Source of the DNA: Streptomyces sp. MA5143a
GTDB lineage: Bacteria > Actinomycetota > Actinomycetes > Streptomycetales > Streptomycetaceae
Direction: 5' to 3'
Length of the DNA stretch: 64,000 nt
Assembly: GCF_900290235.1 (NCBI RefSeq)
Contig: NZ_OLMK01000102.1
Coordinates: 1 to 64,000 of the forward strand
Each line of letters begins with the position of its first letter. The first letter of the stretch is position 1. The translations under genes were made by a program, and so were the position numbers. The notes under the pieces are model-generated. The model searched no databases. It had not been told where the DNA came from and was given only the letters and a program-made list of their open reading frames with translations. Below are positions 33,685 through 46,918 of this stretch, piece by piece.

Positions 33685-35043
33685 ATGACCGCCACTGCCA
33701 CGAAGGTGGCCGTTCCCCCCGCCGCCGAACCCGCCGCGCGTCAGCGGCGCGCCCGGCGGCGGGGCCGGATCGTCGCCCTCCTCTTCGTCTTCCCCGCCCT
33801 GCTCCTGCTCGGCGCCCTCGTCGTCTACCCCGTGCTGTTCTCCGTGGGCCGCAGCCTCTTCGACGCCACCGGCACCCGGTTCGTCGGCGGCGAGAACTAC
33901 ACCGAGATGTTCCGCGACCCGGCCACCCTCAAGGCGGTCCGCAACACCGCGATCTGGGTCGTGGTGGCGCCGGCCCTGCTGACCGGGCTCGGGCTGATCC
34001 TCGCGGTGCTCGTCGAGAAGGTCCGCTGGGCCACCGCGTTCAAACTGCTCCTCTTCATGCCGATGGCCGTCTCCTTCCTCGCCGCCGGCATCATCTTCCG
34101 GCTCGCCTACGACGAGGACCCCGACAAGGGCGTCCTGAACGCGGCGGTGGTCGGCGTCCACGACGCCTTCCAGGGCTCCTCGTCGTACCCGACGGCCCGC
34201 GCCCGTGACGGCCAGGGCCTCAGCGCGGGCGCCGACGGCTCCTACCGCACCAGCACGACGGTGTCGCCCGGCGACACGGTCTCCCTCGGCCTGGTCGGCG
34301 TCGCCCCCAAGGACCTGCCCGAGGGCGCCCGGCCGGCCCGTACGGCGGCCGACCGCGAGGCGGCGCCCGGGGAACTGCGCGGCGTCGTCTACCTCGACTT
34401 CACCCGCGGCGGGGGCGGAGAGCCCGGCCGGGTCGACCCCGAGGAGAGCGGACTGCCCCGGATGACCGTCGAGGCGGTGCGCGACGGGAAGGCGGTCGCG
34501 AGCACGACCACCGGGGCCGACGGCTCCTTCCGCTTCGCCGGCCTCGCCGACGGCACGTACACCGTCGCGCTCCCCGGCTCCAACTTCGCCCCGCCCTACG
34601 ACGGCGTCTCCTGGCTCGGCCCGGCGCTCGTCACACCCGCGATCATCGGCGCCTACCTGTGGATCTGGACCGGCTTCGCCATGGTGCTCATCGGCGCGGG
34701 CCTGTCCACCCTGCCCCGGGACACCCTGGAGGCGGCGCGCATGGACGGGGCCAACGAGTGGCAGGTGTTCCGCCGGATCACCGTGCCCCTGCTCGCGCCC
34801 GTGCTGACCGTGGTCTTCGTGACCCTCGTCATCAACGTGATGAAGGTGTTCGACCTCGTCTACATCATCGCGCCCGGACCGGTGCAGGAGGACGCGACCG
34901 TGCTGGCCACCCAGATGTGGCTGGTGTCCTTCGGCGGCGGCAACAACCAGGGTCTGGGCAGCGCCCTCGGGGTCCTGCTCCTGCTGCTGGTGATCCCGGC
35001 CATGGTCTTCAACGTCCGTCGATTCCGAGGGAGTCAGCGATGA
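33685..35043 (+). CDS. Sugar ABC permease with large extracytoplasmic insertion (AglF-like)
   Basis: This permease is 452 residues, about 150 longer than usual MalF/AglF-type proteins without a P2-like domain. Helices 1-3 come before residue 142; residues about 143-309 are a polar insertion, then helices 4-6 follow with the EAA loop (TLEAARMDGANEWQVFRRI). The insertion has a Ser/Thr-rich part and, at about 260-300, a beta-sandwich-like repeat (DGSFRFAGLADGTYTVALPG) typical of CNA-B/carboxypeptidase-regulatory folds. It would face outward near the binding protein. Codon use is uniform across it, so it does not look like a recent acquisition. Confidence 0.9.
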   Translation: MTATATKVAVPPAAEPAARQRRARRRGRIVALLFVFPALLLLGALVVYPVLFSVGRSLFDATGTRFVGGENYTEMFRDPATLKAVRNTAIWVVVAPALLTGLGLILAVLVEKVRWATAFKLLLFMPMAVSFLAAGIIFRLAYDEDPDKGVLNAAVVGVHDAFQGSSSYPTARARDGQGLSAGADGSYRTSTTVSPGDTVSLGLVGVAPKDLPEGARPARTAADREAAPGELRGVVYLDFTRGGGGEPGRVDPEESGLPRMTVEAVRDGKAVASTTTGADGSFRFAGLADGTYTVALPGSNFAPPYDGVSWLGPALVTPAIIGAYLWIWTGFAMVLIGAGLSTLPRDTLEAARMDGANEWQVFRRITVPLLAPVLTVVFVTLVINVMKVFDLVYIIAPGPVQEDATVLATQMWLVSFGGGNNQGLGSALGVLLLLLVIPAMVFNVRRFRGSQR

Positions 35044-35885
35044 ATCTCGGTGCGCTCCGGCGCGGACTGGGCAACAGCCTGGTCCAGGCCTTCCTGGTGG
35101 TCATCGGGCTGATCTGGCTCACCCCGCTGGCCGGACTGCTCCTGTCGTCCCTGCGGTCCGCCGAGGACACCGCCCGGGGCGGCTGGTGGACGACGTTCAC
35201 CAGCCCCGGGCAGCTGTCCTTCGACAACTACGCGGCGCTGCTGGAGAACGCGGGGATCACCCAGGCGTTCTGGAACACGGTGCTGATCTCCGTACCCACG
35301 ACGGTGCTCGTGGTGGTGATCGCCGCGCTCGCCGGGTACGCCTTCGCCTGGCTGGACTTCCCCGGCCGTGACACCCTGTTCCTGCTGGTCGTCGCCCTGC
35401 TGGTGGTGCCGGTGCAGATCGGTCTGCTGCCGGTGGCGAAACTCTTCGGCCAGCTCGGGCTGTTCGGCACGATCCCGGGTGTCGTCCTCTTCCACGTCTC
35501 CTACGGGCTGCCGTTCGCCGTGTTCCTGCTGCGCAACTACTTCGCGGAGATCCCGAAGGAGATGCTGGAGGCGGCCCGGATGGACGGGGGAACGGAATGG
35601 CGCATCTTCACCCGGCTCGTCCTGCCGGTGGGACGGCCGGCGCTCGCGAGCCTCGCCATCTTCCAGTTCCTGTGGGTGTGGAACGACATGCTGGTGGCGC
35701 TGCTGTTCGCCGACAGCTCCTCCCAGCCGCTGACGGTGGAGCTCCAGTCACAGATCCGCCAGTTCGGCAGCAACATCGACGTGCTGGCGCCGGGCGCGTT
35801 CCTGTCGCTGATCGTGCCCGTGGTCGTGTTCTTCGCCTTCCAGCGGCACTTCGTGCAGGGGGTCATGGCAGGGTCGGTCAAATAG
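35040..35885 (+). CDS. Sugar ABC permease (AglG-like)
   Basis: This 281-residue permease has six hydrophobic helices and the EAA loop (EMLEAARMDGGTEWRIFTRL). It overlaps the preceding permease by ATGA and closes the alpha-glucoside operon. No ATPase is encoded here; a shared MsiK-type ATPase is presumed. Confidence 0.92.
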   Translation: MNLGALRRGLGNSLVQAFLVVIGLIWLTPLAGLLLSSLRSAEDTARGGWWTTFTSPGQLSFDNYAALLENAGITQAFWNTVLISVPTTVLVVVIAALAGYAFAWLDFPGRDTLFLLVVALLVVPVQIGLLPVAKLFGQLGLFGTIPGVVLFHVSYGLPFAVFLLRNYFAEIPKEMLEAARMDGGTEWRIFTRLVLPVGRPALASLAIFQFLWVWNDMLVALLFADSSSQPLTVELQSQIRQFGSNIDVLAPGAFLSLIVPVVVFFAFQRHFVQGVMAGSVK

Positions 35886-36056
35886 CGCCCCGAGGCCGCC
35901 GGCGGCGCGGCTCCGGCGCCGGCCGGACGACCGGGCCGAACCACGCCGAGTGCCCCTTGTTCCTCGATGTATGCCCCCCGGCGCAGGGTCTTTTCGTGGC
36001 GGCCGAGATGTCCGTACGAGGCTTTGGTCGTGGCGCGACAACTGAGTTAACCTTCA

Positions 36057-36074
36057 CCGGATTTTCCCATCCGG
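36057..36074. terminator. Hairpin between AglG-like gene and hybrid kinase
   Basis: CCGGAT-TTTCCC-ATCCGG is a 6-bp perfect stem with a 6-base loop in the otherwise featureless 299-bp gap (35886-36184). It could end the sugar operon or mark the kinase leader; it lies about 110 bp upstream of the kinase start. Confidence 0.35.
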
Positions 36075-36184
36075 CTCATCCGTGAACTGCGGGAATGCCG
36101 AGGAGGAGCGGGCCTCGCCAGGGGCCCGGCGCGGGTTCCGAGTCCTCGGGGTGAGGGCTCTAGGGGAGCGGAACGAGGGTGCGC

Positions 36185-40450
<4,266 letters not shown>

Positions 40451-40526
40451 CGGGGGACCGCCCCGCCGCGCGCACCAGCCGACCGCCTGGCGTCCCCGGA
40501 CGCCCGAGCCCAGGAACAGGCCAACC

Positions 40527-43073
40527 GTGAGCAACCTCCACCAGCCCACCGACCCGCCGGACCCCGGCGCCCCGACGGGCGAGCCGTCCGCCGCCGACCG
40601 GCCGGCGGGCACCGATCTGCTCGCCACCGGCCCCGCCGCCGGGACGACCGTCGCCCGGACCCCCGCCGGCCAGTTCCCGGACGGTGACGCGGTGGCCGTC
40701 ACCGGCCCGGACGACGAGGACGGCACAGGACAGTCCTCCCCGGTCGGACGGCTCGCCGCGACCGTCGAGCGCCTGCGCCGCGAGGTGCAGGCCGCCCAGG
40801 CGGAGGCCGACGGACGCGCCCTGGTCGAGCTGGCCAAGGGCATCCTCGTCGAACGCCTCCACTGCGGGCCGGCCCAGGCGGCACGGCAGCTCGCCGAGCT
40901 GACCGAACAGGCGGGCGTGACCCCCCTGGAGTTCGCCGTCGAGGTCATCAACCAGGCCTCGCGCGACCGGCTCTCGGAGGTGACGACCGCGTTCCTCGCG
41001 ACCACCGCGCACCGCGGCGACACCACCGACGCGGGGCGCGACTCCTTCGCCGTACGGCTGCGGACCGCCGAGAGCGGGGCGCTGGCCGCGGACGACGCGC
41101 AGGCCGTCGCCGACTCCCTGCTCGAACACGCCCTGACACCGCTCGGCGCGGAGGCCGTCGCCATCTGGGCGCTGGACGCCGACGGCTCCCTCACCCTGGC
41201 GGGCAGCGCCGGGTTCTCGGCGGCGGAGGCCGGCCGCTGGCGGTATGTGCCGCCGGGCGTGGCGACCGTGGCACGCCGCGGACTCGGCGAGCGGACGGGC
41301 CAGTGGATCGGCTGTCTGTCGGAGACGGGGCTGCCGTCCATCGGCCAGCACCACCACCCCGACGGAGGCCGCGTCGCCCTCCCCGCGGGCACCGGCGGCC
41401 GTATCCACGGCGTGCTGGAGATCGTCTGGCCCACACGGCTGGAGCCCCAACCCCCGCAGATCGTCCGCCAGGTGGAGGCCCTGGCGGAGCTGTGCGCTCA
41501 CACGCTGGAGACGTACGTCCCGCGCCGACCCGACGGCGACACCCGGCCCGGCGTCCTGCCGGCCGTCGCCGAGCTGATGGACCTGGCCGACGGCCTCCAC
41601 GACCCCGCGCTGGTGCTCGTCCCGCACCTGGACGCCGACGGGGAACTGGTCGACTTCCGCATCCACCACGTCAACCGGCGCTTCCTCGACCCGGCCGGCC
41701 GGCCCCGCGGCGTCGTCAACGGCGCCCTGCTGCTGGAGGCCTACCCGATGGCCGCCGGCGACAGCGAACTCTTCGGCCAGGTCGAACGGGTCTACGCCAC
41801 GGGTGAGCCGTTCCGCGCGCACCGCATGCGGCTCACCGCGCTCGTGGACGACGTGCCGCTGGCCGCGGTCGCCGATGTCAACATCAGCCGCCACGGGGGC
41901 AGCGTCCTGCTCATCTGGCGGATAGAGGACGAGACGGCGCGCCTGGCGAGCCTGCTCCAGCACGCCCAGCGCCTCGGCCGTATCGGCGGCTTCGAGGAGA
42001 ACCTCCTCACCGGTGAGATCACCTGGAACGGGCAGCTCTACAGCCTCTATGGCAAACCCGCCGTCGGCGGCCCGGTCCCGCTGGAGCAACTGCCCGCCCA
42101 CGCCCACCCCGACGACGCCGTCGCCATCGGCAGGTTCCTGCGCACCCTGCTGCACCACCGCCGCCCCGCGTCCACGGCGTTTCGGCTCCAGCGGCCCGAC
42201 GGCGTCACCCGGCACATCCGCGTGGTGGCCGAACCGGTCCTCGACTCCGACGGCCGGCTGTTCGTCGTACGGGGCGCCTACCAGGACATCTCCGCCCACC
42301 ACTGGACGGAGGTCGCCCTCGCCGCGACCCGGGACCAGCTCGCCCACACCGAGCAGCAGGCGAGCGAACGCAACCGGCTGACCCTCCAGCTCCAGCACGC
42401 GATCATGCCCCCCGCGCAGGCCCCCCTGGAGGCGCCCGGACTGCGGGTGGCCGTCCGCTACCGGCCCGCGGAGACGCAGAACCTGGTCGGCGGCGACTGG
42501 TACGACGCGGTCGTGCTGCCGTCCCGGCTGGTGCTGCTGTGCGTCGGGGACGTCGCCGGACACGGCATCGAGGCGGCCACCAGCATGGTCGTCCTGCGCA
42601 ACGCGCTGCGCGGTCTCGCCGTGACGGGAGCGGGACCGGCCCAACTGCTGTCCTGGCTCAACATGGTGGCCCACCATCTGAACGGCGCCGTCACCGCCAC
42701 GGCGGTCTGCGGCCTGTACGACCCCGAGGTCCGTACCCTGCGCTGGGCGCGGGCCGGCCATCTGCCGCCCGTCCTGGTGCGCGACGGCGAGGCGGCACCG
42801 CTGCCCCTGGTCAAGGGCCTGCTGCTCGGCGCCGTACCGGAGGCGACGTACGAGGAGCACGAACTCCAACTGGCCGTCGACGACACCTTGTTGATGTACA
42901 CGGACGGTCTGATCGAACGCCGTGACCGTTCCGTGGAGGAGTCGCTGGCCCAGTTGCTGACGGCCGCGAGCACGGTCCCGCCCACGCTCGACCAGCAACT
43001 GGACCGCCTGCTCACCTACAGCAAGTCCGACACGGACGACGACACCTGCATCGTGGGCGTGCGGGTCGACTGA
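40527..43073 (+). CDS. ANTAR-GAF-PAS-SpoIIE phosphatase
   Basis: This 848-residue protein has a disordered N-terminus, an ANTAR-like segment (about 85-150; ELAKGILVERLHCGPAQAAR), a GAF domain, two PAS-like regions and a C-terminal PP2C-type SpoIIE phosphatase with metal-binding motifs GGDWYDAVV, DVAGHGIEAA, YTDGLIERRD and DDDTCIVGVRV. It likely dephosphorylates an anti-anti-sigma STAS protein. It starts at a GTG 76 bp after the hybrid kinase, so the two are probably co-transcribed. A STAS/ATPase pair lies 1.3 kb further. Confidence 0.9.
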   Translation: MSNLHQPTDPPDPGAPTGEPSAADRPAGTDLLATGPAAGTTVARTPAGQFPDGDAVAVTGPDDEDGTGQSSPVGRLAATVERLRREVQAAQAEADGRALVELAKGILVERLHCGPAQAARQLAELTEQAGVTPLEFAVEVINQASRDRLSEVTTAFLATTAHRGDTTDAGRDSFAVRLRTAESGALAADDAQAVADSLLEHALTPLGAEAVAIWALDADGSLTLAGSAGFSAAEAGRWRYVPPGVATVARRGLGERTGQWIGCLSETGLPSIGQHHHPDGGRVALPAGTGGRIHGVLEIVWPTRLEPQPPQIVRQVEALAELCAHTLETYVPRRPDGDTRPGVLPAVAELMDLADGLHDPALVLVPHLDADGELVDFRIHHVNRRFLDPAGRPRGVVNGALLLEAYPMAAGDSELFGQVERVYATGEPFRAHRMRLTALVDDVPLAAVADVNISRHGGSVLLIWRIEDETARLASLLQHAQRLGRIGGFEENLLTGEITWNGQLYSLYGKPAVGGPVPLEQLPAHAHPDDAVAIGRFLRTLLHHRRPASTAFRLQRPDGVTRHIRVVAEPVLDSDGRLFVVRGAYQDISAHHWTEVALAATRDQLAHTEQQASERNRLTLQLQHAIMPPAQAPLEAPGLRVAVRYRPAETQNLVGGDWYDAVVLPSRLVLLCVGDVAGHGIEAATSMVVLRNALRGLAVTGAGPAQLLSWLNMVAHHLNGAVTATAVCGLYDPEVRTLRWARAGHLPPVLVRDGEAAPLPLVKGLLLGAVPEATYEEHELQLAVDDTLLMYTDGLIERRDRSVEESLAQLLTAASTVPPTLDQQLDRLLTYSKSDTDDDTCIVGVRVD

Positions 43074-43111
43074 ACGTGCGACGCGCCGGGCCCTCGGGGG
43101 CCGGGCGCCGA

Positions 43112-43148
43112 CGGCGCGGACCCGGGGGTGCCCCGCGGGTCCGCGCCG
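43112..43148. terminator. Bidirectional hairpin terminator
   Basis: CGGCGCGGACCC (43112-43123) and GGGTCCGCGCCG (43137-43148) make a perfect 12-bp stem in the 85-bp gap between the convergent phosphatase and secreted-protein genes. Confidence 0.8.
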
Positions 43149-43158
43149 TTCCGTGCGG

Positions 43159-44106
43159 TCAGGCGTAGTAGTGGATCGTCCCGCGCAGCGCGGGCTCGGC
43201 TCCCTCGCAGTGCTGTTCGAACGTGGCGGCGAAGGCGGTGACCGTGCCGTCGGTGTCCCGGGCCAGCCTGGTGAGGGTCAGGGTGCCGTGGCTGCGGTTG
43301 CAGCCGCCGAAGCCCGACACGTCGAGGTCGGCGACTCCGGGGCCGCTGCCGCGTTCGGTGCGGTAGGTGCGCCCCGCCTCGAAGCGTTCGCCGGTGGGCG
43401 GGACGAGCAGCGCCGACCACCTCTCCCGTTTGCCGGACGCGTCCCAGGACAGGCCGCCGACGCCCCACTCCCGCAGTGCGAAGACGCTCGTGGCCCCCGT
43501 GTGGGTGCCCGAGCGGCCCTGGCCGGGGTAGTCGCCCGGCTCGCTGGCGTAGGTGAACGACAGCGGGTACGCGCGGTACTTGACGACACCCTTGAGCGCG
43601 GGGGCGTCCGGGGACTCGCAGCGCTGGGTGTAGGTGGCGTCCAGCAGGGTGATGTCCCCGGAGGCGTCGGCCTCGATCTGGTGGACGGCGAACTGCCCGT
43701 ACACCACGTTGCAGCCGCGGTGCTGTCCGTTCACGTCGAGGCCGGGGGCCCGGCCTGTCGCGGAGTGCGCCCGCTCCGCGTTGCGGTAGACGCCGGGGTG
43801 CAGTTTCTCGCCGCGCGGGGCGGCGAGCACCACGTCCCACCACGCGCTGTCGTTCTCGACCCGGAACCGTACGACCTCCAGAGCGCCCTCGACGGTGATG
43901 CTCGCCGTGGACGGGGTGTACGCGACGGTGGAGCCCTGCCCGATCCAGTCGCCGGCCTCGCTGGTGTGGCGGTAGGCGGTCACGGGCCGGGGCGTACCGC
44001 CGGCCGCCGCGGCGGGCCGCGCCGCCCCCGCCATGAGCCCGAGCACGACGGCCACGCCCGTCAGGGCGCCGAATAAGCGGCGCCACCGTCCTGTGTGGGT
44101 GAGCAC
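43159..44106 (-). CDS. Secreted protein with two tandem ~130-residue domains
   Basis: This 315-residue protein has a signal peptide (cleavage near AAAA-GG, residue 38) and then two clearly homologous domains of about 130 residues, each starting with a Y/TYxSEAGDWIGQG-like motif, containing a W-x-V/L-x-A/P-P block and ending in a Cys-rich strand (HRGCNVVYGQ and FGGCNRSHGT; QRCESP and QHCEGA). Two Cys per domain suggest disulfides. I do not recognise the family; a beta-rich binding module is likely. A GTG at 44106 with GGAGGGGG upstream is the best start. Confidence 0.75.
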   Translation of the reverse strand: MLTHTGRWRRLFGALTGVAVVLGLMAGAARPAAAAGGTPRPVTAYRHTSEAGDWIGQGSTVAYTPSTASITVEGALEVVRFRVENDSAWWDVVLAAPRGEKLHPGVYRNAERAHSATGRAPGLDVNGQHRGCNVVYGQFAVHQIEADASGDITLLDATYTQRCESPDAPALKGVVKYRAYPLSFTYASEPGDYPGQGRSGTHTGATSVFALREWGVGGLSWDASGKRERWSALLVPPTGERFEAGRTYRTERGSGPGVADLDVSGFGGCNRSHGTLTLTRLARDTDGTVTAFAATFEQHCEGAEPALRGTIHYYA

Positions 44107-44222
44107 GTTGTTCCCCCTCCGTCGATCGATCGCCCCACCGGGCGCTCGAACCCCTGTGTCCATGACAGGCACTGGACTGTCCCGAAAGCCCACCCCTAAA
44201 CACCGGGCACGGAATCAGAGGC

Positions 44223-44256
44223 CCGGTCGACCGGTGGGTTATACGATGACGTGTCA
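44223..44256. promoter_or_regulatory. Promoter and palindromes between secreted protein and STAS gene
   Basis: On the minus strand TATAAC (44243-44238) is a strong -10 for the secreted protein. It is flanked by the perfect palindrome CCGGTCGACCGG (44223-44234) at the expected start and the near-palindrome TGACGTGTCA (44247-44256) in the spacer. The divergent STAS gene lies 80 bp away. No -35 is convincing. Confidence 0.45.
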
Positions 44257-44337
44257 TTTGGTCCGTCGTTTCCGGAGACGCGGTGAGCGGCGACACGGGG
44301 GAACGTCGTCCCCCGGCACCCGACACGGGGAGGGAAC

Positions 44338-44697
44338 GTGGATGCCGCCGACGGCGAGGACGGGAGGGTCCCGGCAGCGCGACCCGGGGACGCCGCGCTG
44401 GAGATCCGTTCGCTGTCCGGCCGTCCCGGTATCCGTGCCGCTGGAGAGATCAACGTGATCACCCGTCCGTCCTGGGAACAGGCCCTGAAGAAGGTGGCGA
44501 GCACCCATGGAGACGTCTCCCACGTGGAGTTGTCGGGGCTGATGTCCATCGACGTGGGCGGCGCCGCGGTGCTGGCGCTCACCGCGCAGCGACTGACCGC
44601 CGGCCGTATCGTCGTGCACCGTCCGCCGCCGGAGCTGACACGCATCCTCGACCTGTTCTGGCCCGGCCTCGCGGCGATCGAGGTGGCGGAGCGATGA
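44338..44697 (+). CDS. STAS-domain protein lacking the canonical phosphoserine
   Basis: This 119-residue protein is a STAS (anti-anti-sigma) domain: GIRAAGEINVITRPSWEQAL, VELSGLMSIDVGGAAVLALT and a C-terminal helix. In RsbV/SpoIIAA the switch motif is DSSG with a phosphorylated Ser; here it is D72-V-G-G, so the usual phosphorylation site is absent. It starts at a GTG behind GGGAGGGAAC and its stop overlaps the MEDS-ATPase start, so the two act together. Confidence 0.85.
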   Translation: MDAADGEDGRVPAARPGDAALEIRSLSGRPGIRAAGEINVITRPSWEQALKKVASTHGDVSHVELSGLMSIDVGGAAVLALTAQRLTAGRIVVHRPPPELTRILDLFWPGLAAIEVAER

Positions 44698-45623
44698 CCA
44701 TGGCCGCCGACAGAGGACCTTTCACGCACCCCGCGCTGTTCTACCGCGGTGAGGAGCAGTACCTGGCGGGCACCGTGCCGTTCCTCCGGGACGGCCTGGC
44801 CGCCGGGGAGGCCGTCGCGGTCGCCGTACCGGGCCCCCGCCTCGCGCTCATCGAGGCCGGGCTGGGCGCCGACGCCGCCGGGGTCGAGTTCCTCGACATG
44901 ACGCGGGCGGGCCGCAATCCCGGGCGGATCATCCCCGGCGTCCTGCGCGCCTTCGCCGACGCCCACCCGGACGGCCGGGTGAGGATCATCGGGGAGCCGA
45001 TCTGGGCCGGCCGCTCGGCGGCGGAGTACCCGGCGTGCGTCCAGCACGAGGCCCTCATCAACACGGCCTTCGAGGGCCGAGCGGTGACGATCCTCTGCCC
45101 GTACGACGCGGACGCCCTGACCCCGGTGGTGCTCGCCGACGCCCGAGCCACGCATCCCGTCGTCATCGACTCCGGTGTCGAACGGCCCAGCGCCGCCTAC
45201 GCTCCCGAGCAGGTCGTCGCCCGCTACAACGAGCCCCTCACCGGCCCGCCCGGAGCGGCGGCCCTGCCGTTCGACGCGGAAGCGCTGCCGTGGGCCCGCG
45301 CGTTCGCGGTGCGGGAGGCCCGGCGGCTCGGCCTGACCGAGGCGCGGATACAGGATCTGACGCTGGCGGTCGCGGAGCTGACCACCAACTCCGTGGTGCA
45401 CGGCGGTGGATCGGGGACGCTGCGGATCTGGGCCGAGGGCGAGCAGATCGTCTGTGAGGTCCACGACCTCGGGCGGCTGACCGACCCCCTGGCCGGCCGC
45501 AGGCCCCCGGCACGCGACCAACTGGGCGGACGCGGTCTGCTGCTGGTCCACCACATCACCGACCTCGTCCGCCTCCACACGGCGCCCGACGGCACCACCG
45601 TCCGCTTCCACCTCGACCGCTGA
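44694..45623 (+). CDS. MEDS-domain anti-sigma-type ATPase
   Basis: This 309-residue protein has an N-terminal MEDS (sensory, DcmR-like) domain (HPALFYRGEEQYLAGTVPFL; RVRIIGEPIWAGRSAAEYPA) and a C-terminal RsbW-like HATPase domain with N-box ELTTNSVVHGG and GGRGLLLVHHITD. Such proteins bind sigma factors or STAS partners. It overlaps the STAS gene (ATGA). The ligand sensed by MEDS is unknown. Confidence 0.88.
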   Translation: MTMAADRGPFTHPALFYRGEEQYLAGTVPFLRDGLAAGEAVAVAVPGPRLALIEAGLGADAAGVEFLDMTRAGRNPGRIIPGVLRAFADAHPDGRVRIIGEPIWAGRSAAEYPACVQHEALINTAFEGRAVTILCPYDADALTPVVLADARATHPVVIDSGVERPSAAYAPEQVVARYNEPLTGPPGAAALPFDAEALPWARAFAVREARRLGLTEARIQDLTLAVAELTTNSVVHGGGSGTLRIWAEGEQIVCEVHDLGRLTDPLAGRRPPARDQLGGRGLLLVHHITDLVRLHTAPDGTTVRFHLDR

Positions 45624-45747
45624 CCGCTGACCGCCGGTCGCCGGCCGCCGACGGGGCGCGGTCGCCGCGCGCCGGACGATCACCGGTTCCCCGGGGCGGG
45701 GTGCCAGAATGGCGGGGCAGCAGGCCAGGGGAGGGGAGAGGGCGACC

Positions 45748-46797
45748 GTGCCGGACAACCGAGCGGGACAACCTTCGACGGAGGACCACGGGGGACGCGG
45801 CGAGGGGCCCGTATCGGTGACGATCGCCTACATCGCCGAGTCCGCGGGCGTCTCCGTACCCACCGTGTCGAAGGTGCTCAACGGCCGCTCCGGGGTGTCG
45901 GACGAGACACGGGCGCGCGTGGAGCGGCTGATCCTCCAGCACGGCTACCGCAAGCCTCCCAAGAACCGCAGCAACCTCGTGGAGCTGGTCTTCCGCGAAC
46001 TGGAGAGCATGTGGGCCGTGGAGATCATCCGCGGGGTCGAACGGGTGGCCCGGAAGAACCGGATCGGCGTGCTGGTGTCGGAGTTCGGGCTCCATGACAC
46101 CTCCGGCACGACCATCGACGACACCGTCGGCCGGCGCCCCCGGTGCGTCCTGTCGGTGGCGCAGCTCTCCGAGGCGGAGCGCGAGCAACTGAGGGCGCGG
46201 GGCATTCCGTTCGTCGTCCTCGACCCGATCGACGAGCTGCCCGACGACGTGCCGTTCGTGGGCGCCACCAACTGGCGGGGCGGTCAGGCGGCGACCCGGC
46301 ACCTCATCGGACTCGGACACCGGCGCATCGCGATGATCAGCGGGCCCGACCACGCCTTCTGCCTCGCCCGGCTGTCCGGCTACACGTCCGCTCTCGCGGA
46401 GGCCGACCTGCCGGTGGACCCCCGCCTGGTGGTCAAGACCCAGCTGACCCGTGAGCACGGGCAGGCGGCCGCACGGGAGTTGTTGTCCCGGCCCGACCGG
46501 CCCACCGCCGTGTTCACCGCGAACGACATGCAGGCGGTCGGCGTCTACCAGGCCGCCCGTGAACTCGGTTTGCGCGTCCCGGACGATCTCAGCGTGGTGG
46601 GGTTCGACGACGTACCGGCCGTGGCCTGGCTGGATCCGCCCCTGACCACCGTCCACCAGCCCCTCGCCGAGATGGCGACCGCCGCGACCGAACTGGCGCT
46701 CGCCCTCGGTCGCGGTGAGGAACTACCGCAGGTCGGGCTGGAGATCGCGACCACCCTGACCCTCCGGGAGAGCACGGCCCCGCCGAAGGAGCAGTGA
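45748..46797 (+). CDS. LacI-family regulator of the xylosidase locus
   Basis: This 349-residue LacI protein has a helix-turn-helix (TIAYIAESAGVSVPTVSKVL), a hinge (LILQHGYRKPPKNRS) and effector domain ending SVVGFDDVPAVAWLDPPLTT. It is convergent with GH43 and close to GH31, and is the likely regulator of those genes, whose shared promoter region has repeated palindromes. I chose the GTG at 45748 with GGGGAGAGGG upstream; an ATG at 45709 would add 13 residues. Confidence 0.9.
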   Translation: MPDNRAGQPSTEDHGGRGEGPVSVTIAYIAESAGVSVPTVSKVLNGRSGVSDETRARVERLILQHGYRKPPKNRSNLVELVFRELESMWAVEIIRGVERVARKNRIGVLVSEFGLHDTSGTTIDDTVGRRPRCVLSVAQLSEAEREQLRARGIPFVVLDPIDELPDDVPFVGATNWRGGQAATRHLIGLGHRRIAMISGPDHAFCLARLSGYTSALAEADLPVDPRLVVKTQLTREHGQAAARELLSRPDRPTAVFTANDMQAVGVYQAARELGLRVPDDLSVVGFDDVPAVAWLDPPLTTVHQPLAEMATAATELALALGRGEELPQVGLEIATTLTLRESTAPPKEQ

Positions 46798-46894
46798 GCC
46801 GGGCGGTCGCTTGCTGCCGTCCTGAGCGATGTCCTCGTCTCCCTCAGCCACCGCGCCGCCCGCGGGCATGGCGCCGCCCCGGCCCGACGGCATC

Positions 46895-46918
46895 GGTCAG
46901 TCGTCCGGTCAGTCGTCC
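46895..46918. repeat. 12-bp tandem duplication across the GH43 stop
   Basis: GGTCAGTCGTCC occurs twice back to back. The second copy includes the GH43 stop codon and last two Asp codons; the first repeats the same end beyond it. Confidence 0.7.
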
